Shown here: piece by piece, positions 34,863-47,129 of the stretch
Position numbering within the stretch: the stretch's first letter is position 1
Layout: every line of letters starts with the position of its first letter
Assembly: GCF_034190915.1 (NCBI RefSeq)
Contig: NW_026947496.1
Location: forward strand, 56,058,501-56,122,500
Origin: Cavia porcellus
Lineage: Eukaryota > Chordata > Mammalia > Rodentia > Caviidae
DNA length: 64,000 nt
Direction: 5' to 3'
Position numbers and translations under genes: made by a program
The notes under the pieces: generated by a model
The model's database searches: none
Told to the model about the DNA's origin: nothing
The model's input: only the letters and a program-made list of their open reading frames with translations

Positions 34863-35879
34863 CTTGTATTTTATGTGCAAGTGTAGCTTAGGTGGCTTCT
34901 CAATGAGTTGTACCCATCACATGCCTGATATGAGGTACTATCCTGTACTTATGGGCCCTCACCTATGCCAGCTGTCACCTGGGCCCCAGTTTGCCTTCTG
35001 CAGTTTTACTTCAAGGAGGGCAGGGGCTCCTCTGCCATCTGTCGCTGCTTCTCCTTGCTTTTCAATATCTCCTACCCACATTCTCCAGGCTGGTCTCCCT
35101 AGACCACAGGCTCAAGAGTCTCCTGGCTTTAGTTTCTTAGATTTAGAATATTTATCATCTTATTCTAATAAATTTATAACAATTACATCTTAGACTAAAA
35201 TCTTACTATACAGCAACTATATATACTTTTTTTTTTAAAGAAAAACAGGGTGATTATTTCTAAAATGCTGACACACAGTGGCATTAATGTCCACACTCAC
35301 CTGCATGCAGACTACAGAAAAGACAGGATAAATTATCAAATGCAGAAAAAAAAAAAATCACAGAGTTTCCTGAAAGTTTTCAAACTCAAGTGTGACTATG
35401 CTTTACTGAAGGTACCGTTGTGGTGGACAATCCAGATGAGTAGTTAAAAAGTTTATATTTGGCACTAGTAAAGCAATGCAGTACACAACCCATAGCTTCT
35501 CTCTGCTGAGCCCTCCGCCAGTGCTGTTATTTAATTATTTCAATCCTGGCTTTGTTAGAGCTGCCAACATCGGATTTGTTTATAGGTGTCCTTTCCTTCC
35601 AATCTGCCCTCAGGGGCTCACCCATGTCATTTGTCAGGGGCTAAATAGCCCGAGGCTAAGAGTAGACATTTACTTACAGAATCTTCAGACTCTTTTAAAT
35701 AGGCCTTTGGGATTTTGCCACTGTCCGTTCTGCAGCAAGAGGTTTCAAGACACCTTGCTGGGTGTTTTTTTTTAATTGACTAACCTCAGTGTCCCAGTTT
35801 AAAATTGCCATAACCCACATATGCCCTCAGTCTGAAGCTTCTAATGACCTTTCTCTGGCCCTCAACACATATGGTTGAG
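34863..35879. other. unique non-coding sequence
   Basis: A T-run (35228-35237) and an A-run (35346-35357) are present. Two plus-strand frames of about 100 codons (34864-35193 and 35476-35775) have no domain. No repeat was identified. Confidence 0.4.
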
Positions 35880-36130
35880 ACAATGCAAACATCATTTGGA
35901 AGATGAGTAAATTCAATAACTCAATTACAGCTGCACCAAAGCGCCATTTATCAAACTTGGACCACAGCACTTTGTCTCTCTTAGCCCACTGTTTTTCCAT
36001 GGCCAGGCATTTGGGGAAAGTTGCTAATCAATTTAGGAATGATTAAATTGAAATTTGTAACACTTTCCATTATTAAACCTTCAATCTTCATTACTGAAAC
36101 TTAATGATTATATCATGGCTGAGAAAAACA
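35880..36130. promoter_or_regulatory. candidate conserved non-coding block
   Basis: Non-repetitive AT-rich DNA with CAATTACAGCTG at 35922-35933 (a homeodomain-like core abutting a CAGCTG E-box), AATCAATTTAGG, GATTAAATTG and CTTAATGATTATATC. There is no coding frame. The dense motif clustering looks enhancer-like. A related word occurs at 50813-50825. Confidence 0.33.
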
Positions 36131-36889
36131 AATTATGGATAGCTGGTATTGTTCAGAAAGCTGGAGTTGGAAGAACACTGTCATAAATACCATAAGTTTA
36201 ATATGTGTGGGCATATGAATAAATGACTGGACTGGCATGCATAAAGGAACACCAAGTGGTTATTGCAATAAAAATATGCACTAAAACTTGACACAATATG
36301 TTGGCCTTGACTGCGTTCTTGTTCTTTTTTATATAGTGTTCAAGGTGGTAGAGGAATGGATCAGACCTGGCAAACTTGCATATGTGCACAAAAGCCTCAC
36401 TTCTGGAAGATGCTCAGTCTAAAAATTTCATCAGACCCTGGACAGTAGGCTGAGATTCTCTCTACTTAATACGACAGGACATGCTCTACACCTTGTGCCC
36501 GCCCCCCCCATTTTGCTCCCTGAAACTCCATTGTTAAGTCTCCCACCAAAAACTCATTGACAGAATTGTTTTCCTTACTGCTTTCATGACACAGTTATTT
36601 TGTTCATGGTCCCTGCAAATGGTAGTTAACCATAATCTCTAAGTTTGGAAGCCAGTGGAAACTGGCAGGGCTCCCCATCTGTCTTTGGATATTGACATTC
36701 TGATGGGCACTAATTGTGGGCTGCCAAGAAAGATATGAAATTCAAGGGAATGGAAGAATTCTTGGTGATAAAGTAGGAAAAAAATCCCAACAGGAATTGG
36801 AAATGTATAAGCCCATTTAAGCACTCTAAGAATTAGGGGTAAATGACGATCATGATGATGACAGAATGAAAAGTAATAATAAGTGAGAG
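36131..36889. other. unique non-coding sequence
   Basis: A short C-run (36502-36510) is present; no gene or repeat was recognised. Confidence 0.4.
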
Positions 36890-37050
36890 TTTAAAATGAA
36901 TCAGATATATGCTAAGCACTTTCATTAAAATTCACCATAACTCTGAATAATTATTATTTCCCTCACTTAACAGGTGAAGAATTGGAGGCTCAGCAAAGTG
37001 AAGGACTTGCTCACTCTGTAATATCGTCAGCAAATTCAAATGTCGAGGAA
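36890..37050 (-). mobile_element. MIR SINE fragment
   Basis: TATATGCTAAGCACTTTCATTAAAATTCACCATAACTCTG, ATTATTTCCCTCACTTAACAGGTGAAGAATTGGAGGCTCAGCAAAGTGAAGGACTTGCTCACTCTGTAATAT follow antisense MIR in order. Confidence 0.75.
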
Positions 37051-38382
37051 CTGAAACCTCCCTCCCATGGCCAGCAGAGTGAACCTCTGTCCCAACCAGG
37101 TCTTAGCTGATCACTGTCCTGGGTAGCACCCTGAAAACATTTTCGGGGATCTTGAAACAGAAACTTGGAGCTAAGCCACTCCTGATAGCTGACATCCAGC
37201 AACTGCATAACATAATGAATGGCTGCTGTGTGAACTCACCATGTTGGGGTAATTTATTATGAAGCAAGATAACCAACAGACCAGCCACACATCTACAAAC
37301 GGGTAGGGCCTGGACTCAAAAAACTTCAAACTAACTGTTTCAGAGCCTGAATTCATAAGCATTTTAACACCCTGTCTCCTTAGTGCTTCCAAATTTTTCT
37401 TTTATATAATTGGTTCTCCTTTGTAAGGCAAGAATACTTAAATCCTGCTCTCCTGCTATCTTGGTAGACACTTTCAGAAGCAGCTAGGATCTCTTCCAGC
37501 CAGTCAATCACCAAAGAAAAATGTCAGAGGTAACACAGCTCATCATCCAGACAGACTGGAGGGGTCCAGTGCTTAGCAGGCATACCCTTTTCCATGCTTG
37601 TATCAGCACAGAAGGTTTATTTTATACATGCAGTATTCCTGAAGCAAACTGCTATCAATGGTGTTCAATGAACAAATATGATAACATCTCTTAATTACTT
37701 TATTTATTAAAAATGGCAAGGCAGATTTAATTCACTGACTTCTGTCTTCCACCTTGGGGCTTACATATTAAAGTAAATTTCCTGAATAAGAAGATCATCC
37801 TCTTACAATCTATCTTCATTTAAAAAACATGGCATGAAGGAAGCCTGAGTGAAAACAAGGCAGGTCCATCTCCTCACAATGCAAATTTCATTTATGGTAA
37901 AAGCCAGAGCCAACACTACTGTCTTGGCATCTATTGTCCATCGTCCATCCATATAGACTTTTCAGCCCAGAGAAAGGATGGCACAACATAAACAGGCCCC
38001 AGCAGGAGCCTCATCTATTTCAGGCCCCTAGAAAGGTCCCTTTTAGTGGGCGAAGAGGAGAAAATGAGCCGTAAGGTATTAAGAAAGGAGCAAGCTGTGA
38101 AATGAACCAAGGGGTAGACTGCACAGTTCATGACCCTGCAGCCTCAAATGCAGCCCATCAGCCACGGGGTTTGCTAATGAGGGACAATGCTTGGGAGTTA
38201 ATGGAGTGATGTGGGGTGTTAGGGTGAAGATGGGAGCAGGGTGGTTTTTCCACAGTTCTTTCTGCTCAAAGACCCAGGCAGAATGGTTACTGAAGCTCCT
38301 AGAACTTAGCTGAGTTAATATTTCACCACTATACAATTAGAACTAGCTAGAGAAAGATCAAATATCCAAGGGTCTTCTTCTT
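37051..38382. other. unique non-coding sequence
   Basis: No gene or repeat was recognised. Sequence around 37690-37760 is TTAATTA-rich and might be regulatory, but evidence is thin. Confidence 0.4.
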
Positions 38383-38406
38383 AAAAAACAAAACAAAACA
38401 AAACAG
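38383..38406 (+). repeat. (AAAAC)n simple repeat
   Basis: Four to five tandem AAAAC units; low-complexity DNA. Confidence 0.8.
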
Positions 38407-38599
38407 AAGACTGTGAGCCCTAAAAGTAAAAAGGAAAACAGACACGCCCATCTTAGCTAGGTGCTGATGTTCTGAAGAGGCAGAGACTACATTTCTCTTA
38501 ATTCAAAAGACTGCTTTTACCAAGTGGACCCTGTGAAAACCTCCAGTGAGAGATCGCACGCTAATCATATCCCTCCAAAAAGCTCGCAGATGCAGATGG

Positions 38600-39010
38600 A
38601 TATTTATGGCAAATACAAAACACCAAGCATACTGACTTATGAAAGGCGATTTGCTCCATCTGTGAATTGAGACCTGAAACCTTTCCACTTTCATGTTAGC
38701 TGTCATTTTTCTCCCACAAATGAAATGAATAATTCCTCCTCATGGCAGTCAATTTCAAATTCACAGGGCTCCCCCCGCCTTGAACCTATTATATTTTGTT
38801 GCATAAAACCCATCTCATAAAATAAACCTCTCAAAGTTGTAAATTAAAAAATAAACATTCTTGAGAAAATGTCAAATGCAGGCCGGAGAGAAAGGCCAAA
38901 AAATCCATTTAAGGGAATATTGCAGTGAATCTGTCCCCAGAAAATTGTGGGGAAACACTCAGACTGATGACTGAATATAAATTCAGTGCCTTCAGCCAGT
39001 TTGTAATGAA
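38600..39010. promoter_or_regulatory. candidate conserved non-coding block
   Basis: Non-repetitive sequence with AATGAATAATTCC, TCAATTTCAAATTC and AATATTGCAGTGAATC words and without an open frame that makes biological sense. It may be distal regulatory DNA, but motif evidence is weak. Confidence 0.18.
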
Positions 39011-39378
39011 ATGAACCTTTAGCTAGGGGGTTACTATATACTTTTAAAAGTGACTGTAAGATGAGCTTTTCCCATAGTAGAGGAAGATCAAGAAATGCGT
39101 ACCAGAATATTAAAATAAAAGCTGGGGTGAACAAACACATACATGTGTTTGGCACCATCTCTGTGTACACAAACAAAAAGTCCTGGAAAACAGTTGCAAA
39201 CAACCATGATAACTGCTTTACAATTGGTTTACAGAAGGTACCATATATTGATTGCTGAGGCTGGTAGTTTTTGGTGGTAAAACTTTAATTCCAGGGAAGT
39301 CTCCCTAAGGTTTCTGCTCAGCTTCTCACCTCCATGGTTTGGTGTGTGATTCTTAGGAATATCACAAGCAAACACTAC
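39011..39378. other. unique non-coding sequence
   Basis: No gene or repeat was recognised. Confidence 0.4.
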
Positions 39379-39871
39379 TGTGGCAGTCAGCCTCCAAGCT
39401 GGCCTGTTTGATCCCTGCACCTTCTAGTATTTACATCCTTATATAGATCCCTCTCCCACATTCGAAAAGTTGCCAGGTTAGGTTCTAAAACACACTACAA
39501 TGTCCATCATTTACTATTTCCTCTTATTCTCTCTGATTATTTGCTGCAGGGGAAGTCAGCTGGCATATCTCAAGCTGCCTTCTGGGGAGGTCCATAGGGT
39601 CAGCAACTGTGGCCTACTGATGACAGCCTGTGAAGACCTGTAACAAAAGCCTTGTGAGTAAACCATCCTGGAAGCTGACCCTCAGCTGAGCCATCAGATG
39701 ACAGCAGTCTCAGTTGACCACTAGATTGCAACCTCATGACAGACCTTCAACCCCAACCCCCAGTTCAGCTTCCCACAGATTTCCAACCATTATAAAACTG
39801 TGAAATACTCAGTCTTATTTGGCCAAGAACTAAATTTAAGGGGAATTTGTTACACAACAATGGGTAACAAA
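39379..39871 (+). mobile_element. MLT1-type (MaLR) solo LTR, nearly full length
   Basis: It starts with TGTGGCAGTCAG at 39379 and continues TTTGATCCCTGCACCTTCTAGTATTTACATCCTTATATAGATCCC, AGGGGAAGTCAGCTGGCATAT, GGGGAGGTCCATAGGGTCAGCAACTG, GCCTTGTGAGTAAACCATCCTGGAAGCTGACCCTCAGC, CATCAGATGACAGCAGTCTCAG, TTGCAACCTCATGACAGACC and ends GGGGAATTTGTTACACAACAATGGGTAACAA. This is the order of a sense MLT1A/B-like LTR. No internal sequence remains. Confidence 0.88.
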
Positions 39872-39944
39872 CCATTGTTGACAATACATACCAAATTTTG
39901 GTAACGTACCAGAGAGCTTGTGAAAGTTTCTGATGAACTATCTC

Positions 39945-40075
39945 ACTTCGTGCCTCAAACTTGATCATGAAGTCATAGTTAGTATTATTTCTATACACAC
40001 CACGTAGGGTTGTAATGAGAATTAAGCAACATGCAAAGTATTTAGAACAGTATCTTGCACATTTATAAGCACTGA
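39945..40075 (+). mobile_element. MIR SINE 3' fragment
   Basis: TAGGGTTGTAATGAGAATTAAGCAACATGCAAAGTATTTAGAACAGTATCTTGCACATTTATAAGCAC follows the sense MIR 3' half. Confidence 0.75.
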
Positions 40076-40094
40076 TGTTAGGTTTCAAGACTAT

Positions 40095-40215
40095 CATTAC
40101 ACTGTGCCCATTATACAGAAATCAAGGTGCACAAACAGGAAGACTCTAGCTCTAAGCCATATAACTAGGATGCCACAGACAGACTTCCAGGTCTTTCTAG
40201 TTCCCAGATTCATAT
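40095..40215 (-). mobile_element. MIR SINE fragment
   Basis: CACTGTGCCCATTATACAGAAATCAAGGTGCACAAACAGG, CTCTAAGCCATATAACTAGGATGCCACAGACAGACTTCCAGGTC and TTCCCAGATTC follow antisense MIR. It lies 20 bases from a MIR in the opposite orientation. Confidence 0.6.
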
Positions 40216-41799
40216 TTTTAGCCCTGGACACTTCCTCTGACAAACTGTTAAGAACACAAAAGCACAGGTGCTAAAAACAAAGGCAAATACTTCATGCATA
40301 GCCCATACTTAAGGATTCATCATCTTGGATTATATACATTAAACCCTTGTATGACATGGACTATCAGCTGAGTTGACATTTAATGTCCAAAAATGTTTTC
40401 CAACATTTAAAATTAATGAAAGCAAAACCTTACTAGTTAAAAAAGGCCCATAAAAATCAAGATTTTTATTTGGTATAAACTGTTATTGAATAGCAATAAT
40501 TTGTAAAGCATAGAGCTGACTAGAAACTACTGTGAGGTCCTAAATCATGGATACCTTTGAGATGGAATCATACTACAGAAGGTACATGTGCACTACTCTG
40601 GCCACATCCTGAGCCTCTGTAGAAACTGAGACTTCCAAGTTTCCATGACTGGGCTCATGAGTAGTTGCAGAATTTTAAACAATTCAAAGAAAGGTTCAGC
40701 TTTTGAACCTGTGTTGATTTTGTTTTTTAGTACATCCTGTGGAGGAGTAAAACCCTGAAAGATTAATAGGGCTTAACAAAAACTGCATGCTGATCATGTT
40801 TCAGCAATACATTTTGGTCAAGCCTTCCAGAATTGATTAATCAACATGCAGCTTTGATCCTCAGAGCAGAACTTTAGGTTTTGTGTAAGTCACCATTGAA
40901 AGAGCATCTGCTATCAAGATCTACTTATCGTAGGATTTGTGGGGTGGGGAAAGAAATGTGGTCTGAATCTTATTCTATCTTCAAGAATTCTCCGCTCCTT
41001 TGAGCTTAGGTAGCTTGAAAAAGGTCCTAACTGAAGATCTCACTTAATCATGATACCGTCATTATGAGAACAATTCAGCAATTCAATTTGGCCCTCAAAG
41101 GGGAAAAGTTAAATTCCTTTTGCTTATCAGCATTTCCAAGCAATTCACAGACTCTAACCTAGAGGGTCCCTTCCTGCAAGCACACAGTCTCCTAAGGGGA
41201 ACAAGCACATTCCCTTTGCAGTTATTCTCATGCTCAGCTTTGCTCAATAACTGCCAAGAACACTTGGGAGGAGTTCCCCCCACCTACATGCTGTGGCCCA
41301 GGACAGGTAACTGTGGAACTGATCAAGTCTGTGATCAGCATGTGACCTCCCTTGAAAAGTCAATCACTATGTGTGCATCTATCTGCGAGCACTTGTAGAC
41401 AGTCTCTGTAATGAGACCGTGGAGTGGCAGGCCCAAGCCTTTCCCTTTTGCCCTGACCTTTCTTCCACAAACATCGCAGCCAGATGCATGGGTCACCCAA
41501 AGAAATCCTGTGTCCTCTGCTCTACTTCAGCCTTGCTCCACACTCCCAAAAGAAATAAGGCAAATCTCATCTCAGTCTTCACAAATGTGTGTGCACATGT
41601 ATTCAAAAACCAACCAACCAACCAAACCATCATTCATACATGGCTGTAGGCAGTGATATTTGGTGAAGCTAGGGCCTATACAACTGAGTGAGAAGTGCAG
41701 ATGATGAAGGAAGGAGAGGAAATCAGTTTAGGTACTTGAGCAGTACAGTTTGATGGAATATAATTCCAATATAGATGTGGGTACCAGGTGCTCCAATAA
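40216..41799. other. unique non-coding sequence
   Basis: A CAAC/CAAA-like short repeat occurs at 41609-41628. Overlapping frames of about 80-90 codons (41120-41656) on the plus strand have no domain. Confidence 0.4.
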
Positions 41800-42880
41800 A
41801 CCCTTTTGTTTGTAATGTGATTTTATTGGGGGCAATCCAATTATGGAAAAGTTCAAATCACCATCCTGGGGGTAGGACCTGAGGCCAGGGTCTAACTATT
41901 AATAACTGTATTAATATTCAGCCTCACCAGACACACCGAGTCTGCCTTTGGTCATTTTGACCGACTGTCAGAGAGCAGCTGATCCTGAAACCACCGAGGC
42001 ATGCAGGCTGCCTGAAGTCAAAATTGTGGCCAACAAGCTACCAAATCTGGGGGTTCCAGCCCTTCAGCTTTTAGCTAGGGTGGGTCTTTTGTTATCTTTT
42101 TACCACCCCACTTGACCCTCTGTTTAAATAGTGTCCCTTATGGCACAAGGCTCAAACCTTGGGTTTTGTAAGGGGCTGTTTGCTCAGAGGGCCTCTTCCA
42201 GCTAGCTATAGTCTGTGAATGCAAAAATACTGCTCTTTCCTGGACAGATCTCCAGTTAGCATCTCTCTTTAAAAAAAAAAAATTGTTTTCAAGAGGATAA
42301 AACCAAGGAAAATAAAACAGAGTAAAACTAATCAAGATGAACTAGTATAAATGATATAGGACTTCAAAATTTTACAAAATCAGCAATACCTTTTGTCTTC
42401 AAAATAGCTGCAGATACCTTCCGACACAGTAAAAATTGAACAGAATAGAATAGAGCAGAAACAATAAAAATAAAACAATGAATGCAATAAAGGACTTCAA
42501 AATAAGCTAATAGGAAATCCAAAATGGCTGCCATAATATGTCTGCTGTCTTTTAAATAGTTGCTCATGCCATCAGATTTAACATAATCAAACAAAATAAA
42601 AGAGAATAAAACCCAACCCAAGAAACAATGAAAATGCTATGGTTTCCAGGTAGGGGCCACCTCCTTGTGAGAACAGGGTTTTCCCCCAAGAAGTCCAAGA
42701 ATGGCACTGACCCTTGGAGACAGGTTTGGGTGTGGCCTGGTTCTCTACCTGCCCCCCAGTCCACCAATGGTGCTGACTCACTGAGAGAGGTTTGAGTGTG
42801 GCTGTCTCCAGGTAGCATCTCAATCCTGACTTTGAAAGTCCTCTCTTTCTCCCCTGCCACTCACACCCACGCTAGCTCCT
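41800..42880. repeat. unclassified internally repetitive LTR-like segment
   Basis: Two features suggest a lineage-specific mobile element. A 43-base unit recurs at 66-base spacing, 42694-42736 and 42760-42802, with about ten mismatches. A second word AGGACTTCAAAAT recurs at 42358 and 42491, followed by CAAAAT(A/G)GCTGC at 42400 and 42520. TTTAAATA (42123-42130) could be a TATA-like core. It may be an endogenous LTR, but neither boundaries nor family could be defined and no coding sequence is present. Confidence 0.35.
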
Positions 42881-43149
42881 GTGACAGCAGTGGACTTGCT
42901 GAGAAGAATGGTGACATTTTTACCTGGTTCCCACACTTCATGGAGTGCTCCTTTAACAGCAAGGACTTCTCCATAGTTGATTCTGTACCCCCTGCTTTCA
43001 GATAATGGGTCAGTCTACAGAAGTCATGTCCTACTCTATCTTTGCTTCCCATTGGGCACACGTGCGGTGGCCTGAGCACATCTGTTTACACTGCTTTCTA
43101 AGCATTTCTCCCACTAAAATGAGATAATAAACAGCTCCACTACTTTATT
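42881..43149. other. unique non-coding sequence
   Basis: No repeat or gene was recognised. Confidence 0.35.
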
Positions 43150-43335
43150 TTCTTGAGGCTCTGATAGCTTATCTACATGCATTATCTTATTTAATGCCAA
43201 CTGGCTCAAGAATTGGACACTCATACTAGTCCTAACTCAGAGCTGACGTGTCAGGGCTTGCATGAGTGGCTTGCTCAAGTTTAGAGCAGAGCTGGGATTT
43301 GGCCCTGTCACTTCTGGTGCAGAAACCTGTACCTC
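43150..43335 (-). mobile_element. MIR SINE fragment
   Basis: GATAGCTTATCTACATGCATTATCTTATTTAATGCC, GTGTCAGGGCTTGCATGAGTGGCTTGCTCAAG and TTAGAGCAGAGCTGGGATTTGGCCC follow antisense MIR, with a divergent middle. Confidence 0.6.
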
Positions 43336-46099
43336 TTGCTGGTGTGTGCCTCTCCACCATGCATATGGATTTGTCTTCTGCAGGTCCTTCATGGCTGCAA
43401 GCCTTTGGCATGAATACAGCGCGCGGGGATCAGATAGGTAAAAGGGTAAATGGTCACGGTGTTCATCCAGGTTATATCACGTCACAAAATTACTGTCTCC
43501 CATTAAAATAACAAGGAATGGAGAGAATGCAACTTATTAAACCTAATAAAAAGGTTTGACGACAAGACCTCTCCTATGAGATATAGAGCTGTACCTGAGG
43601 GTACAAAGAGGAAGTGGAACAAAATATTTGAATTTATTAACTGATTACTCATAAAACTTATAGAGTATACTTTTAAAACTTCTCCTCACTGGAGAAAATT
43701 CAATCAGACAAATAAAAAGACTCAGAAGAATAAAAAAAGACTCCATACATATACATACAAACAGTAATCTCAGAGTCCCCTGCCTATGTACAAATACACA
43801 CACCTAATGCGTGATACTATCATGAATAAACTCAGTTGTTCAGATTCCCAGCCAAATATTCTTTCCCATATGAAAGGTTAATAAATGATTTTTAATACTT
43901 AGGACATCTCTAATTGCCAGTGTTGGCTGAATGGAGTAAGACATAGAAAAAACTTTGAAGCTATAGGTGGGCTCTGAGGATAAGAATGTAAAGATTGATT
44001 AGTCATGCCTGCTACAGGTAGGAGCATGGAAGAACATGCTGCTTCTTTATCAAACTCATTTTTTCTCACAGAAATATATCATGTCTATTTAATTGTATTA
44101 AATTTACAATTTATCTCAAGAGCACTTGTATCCTATGCTAACAAAAACAAGTCTAACTCATTAGATTGTTAAAACTCTGTTCCTAAAAAGAAAACACATT
44201 TTGATATAAACTACAGTTCCCTATGACTCCAGATTCACCCTTAGAGGAAAGCCACAGGAAAAGGAAATACAGCTGGAACTCAGTAAAGATGAATCCACTG
44301 AATAATCTCAACGCTTCATTTTCTTAACAAATTAGTAGACAAACTGTTGTTTGTCCAGATGAACATCACACACGTGAGGCTGTCTTACAAATCACTGATT
44401 AACTACATGGATTTTTAAAACATTTGAGGTTTTAAAAAAAAAATCTGGCAGTCTTCAATTTCACTTTTTAAGCATCATATCCCCCCCAAAGTGACAATTC
44501 ATTCCCCATGGGTTTTCCTAATAGCAAACTCTTCTTTAAGTTGGGTTTCCCAGGGCGAGCTCAATTAATAGGTTCACGATGGGGTTGCACAACCAGCATG
44601 GTCCCATACCACCTGAGACAGTTACGCATGTGTATAGGATAGTTATGAATGCACCATCAGGGGTTCAAGCTGGCAGGAATGTGTTAAATCTATACATGCA
44701 ATCTGTGGAAGGGGCAGTGCCCTAGGGTATCCTATGGCTCATCTAAGTGGCCCTACAACAATGTAAGTAAGGACCATGAGGAGGGGGCAGATACCACACA
44801 CAGCAATGTATCATTTACGAGGTCTTGAATTTTCTTATTTCTGAACATGGATCACACCTCTCTTTAACTAGGGCAGATTCAGAAAGCTCTCCTGCATGCT
44901 CTGGTTAATACAAAATAAGCACTACTTTTCAATTTTCATCATTTCGTGTATATACAATTTTTCTTTGGATGCCACAGGGCTTTAGGGAATTGTTCTGGAT
45001 GGTGCTTATTTTATAGCAAATTAAACTGTAGTGTGTTAGAGAGCAGATGAGGACAAATATCTGTGAATTGCCTCTACTCTATAAACTAAACGAGGTAAGA
45101 TTTTGTACTTCAGAGGACTTCAATTAAAGAAGAAAATACCACTGTGACTGTCACAGAGATACCCACCATCCAAGCAGCTGATCAAAGCACTGGGGGTTGG
45201 GTGAGGGATGTCACCAGGAAAAATCTATGCGTTCTAACAGAGGAGCTTCATTTTGAGGGAGTCTATCAGAAGCCATGGAGACGCTCCTTCTTGAACTTGC
45301 TTTCCCCTCATTTGTGAAGTCAACACAATGAAGATGCATGCAAAAGCAGTCATCAACAAAACATGTTTCAGCTGGGTGCAAATGTGAGCAGAAGGCTCTG
45401 TCAACCTGTCTCAGCAATGCTTCTGGTTGTCCCAGTAAAGAAATGTGTCCTGGGTTCACAGACGCTGAATGTTTATACAGGCAGAGAAGTTTATTTTTGT
45501 ATTCTCCAGATGCTATCATGCCAGACATCATACTATTTCAAATTTCCTGCCACTTTCTCATCTGGGCAAGGCGGCTGTCACATAATTAAGCAACACATAC
45601 CTACTCTTTAAAAGGCCAAAAAAAAAAAAAAGTGACATAAAATAGTTGCATAAAATAGTTACCTGAAATAAAGTCAGGTAAATAACCCGACAGGTCAGGA
45701 TATTCACAACTCAAAGTCTCAGAGAAGAAAACTGTAGATGGATTTTTAGAATAAAGTTACAAACGTAACTGTCCTACTATACATTTGGGCCTTGTTGTCA
45801 CTCAGAACAATGACCTAATAAGGTGGTAGGAAAGGTGGTCACAATGATATCAGAAACCTATGTATGATCCACCTATTCTTGAGATTTAGGAATGAGTGCT
45901 TTTTGATTTTCTTGGATTTGTCTTTGGAGGACAGGTGGCCAATTTTCTTAGTCCCTCTTCTAAATATGAAAAGTGCAACGCAATCAGTGCAAAGATGGGT
46001 TGTGCTTAATTGACAAGGCCAGAAGGTCATCCTAGACACAGTAGAGGGTGGACGCAGAGGCACAGAGGTAGGATATTCCCAGATGTATTTGGAAGACAA
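43336..46099. other. unique non-coding sequence
   Basis: AT-rich in the first half, with A-runs at 44426-44440 and 45619-45633. No repeat family was confidently assigned. The 106-codon minus-strand frame (45211-45531) has no domain. Confidence 0.35.
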
Positions 46100-46190
46100 C
46101 ATGCCTGGCTTGTAAGCTTTCGGTCAGGCAGACCAGGCTGGAGCAATGAGTGAGGGACAGGAGGGCTGGGGAGGGGGTTGGAGTCCACAC
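46100..46190 (-). mobile_element. possible L2 LINE fragment
   Basis: GCCTGGCTTGTAAGC and AGACCAGGCTGGAGCAATGAGTGAGGGACAGGAGGGCTGGGG follow an antisense L2 segment. Short and diverged. Confidence 0.3.
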
Positions 46191-47129
46191 AAAGTAAGTG
46201 CAATTGTATTTGCCACCAGAGGGCCATCAGAATGTTTCACAAGGGAAAGAAATCTAAAATCATGCATTTAGAGAAATGTCAGTGCTTGGTAGAATTAAAA
46301 AGAAAGGGTTGGAGGAAGGAGAAAATGGAGGGAAAGTAGGAAATAAAAGAAAGAAAGCAGAACAGTTCTGGCCAAGAAAGGGGCCTCAGCTCTAAAGGCA
46401 GAGAAGAGGATGATGATAAATGACAGCGTGAAATTAGAACAGACAGGAAGTAAGGTGGGTAAGGAGGAAAATCTAGAACACCTCCATTCTCTCACTGATG
46501 TAAGACTAGAAGGTAGAAGAGGAGGACAGAAGGAATACAGCAGTCTGGAGATATATATATACAGCAGCTCCAGCATCAGAGCAGCAAGGTCCCTCTACAG
46601 ATGGAAACACAGATCTGGGTTCTAGAGAGAACCGGGGTCGGGTTTGGAGCTGTGAAGTGCTCCTGTGCTCGAGATTACACAGGAGAGTGGCGGGGGCACA
46701 GACTCCTGAGCAGTGAGGGTGGGTGGGTGGTCAGCTGTCCCCGAGGACAGAAGGTGCCTGCTGGATGGGATGCAGAGAGCCCATGACCGGAAGAGTCTCA
46801 AAGGAGCTGAGGCAAACCTGGCAGAGAAAATAAGGAAAGCAAGCATGGGTGGTTCTTTCCAGTGAGGCAGCACCAAGAGACAGAGAGAGCTGTAGTGGCA
46901 CCCCGAAGCGGAGGAATGTAGCCCAACTGGGGAGCAAAATACAGAACCTGGCTGCTCAGAGCCTGTCTGTGGCTCACAGACTGACGGACAGTGCGGGCAA
47001 AACCCATGAGCTTGCTAGAAATTCACAATCTCCGGCTCCTCAGCAGTGACCCCAAATCCACTTCTCTGCAGGAATTCCGGCTGATGGGCTAGCGTATTGT
47101 TGCCTGAGAAGCTAGTAATACAAGCTGGT
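46191..47129. other. purine-rich unique sequence
   Basis: A/G-rich plus strand from about 46300 to 46560 ends in an ATATATATATA run at 46551-46561. Overlapping short frames on both strands have no domain. No repeat family was recognised. Confidence 0.4.
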
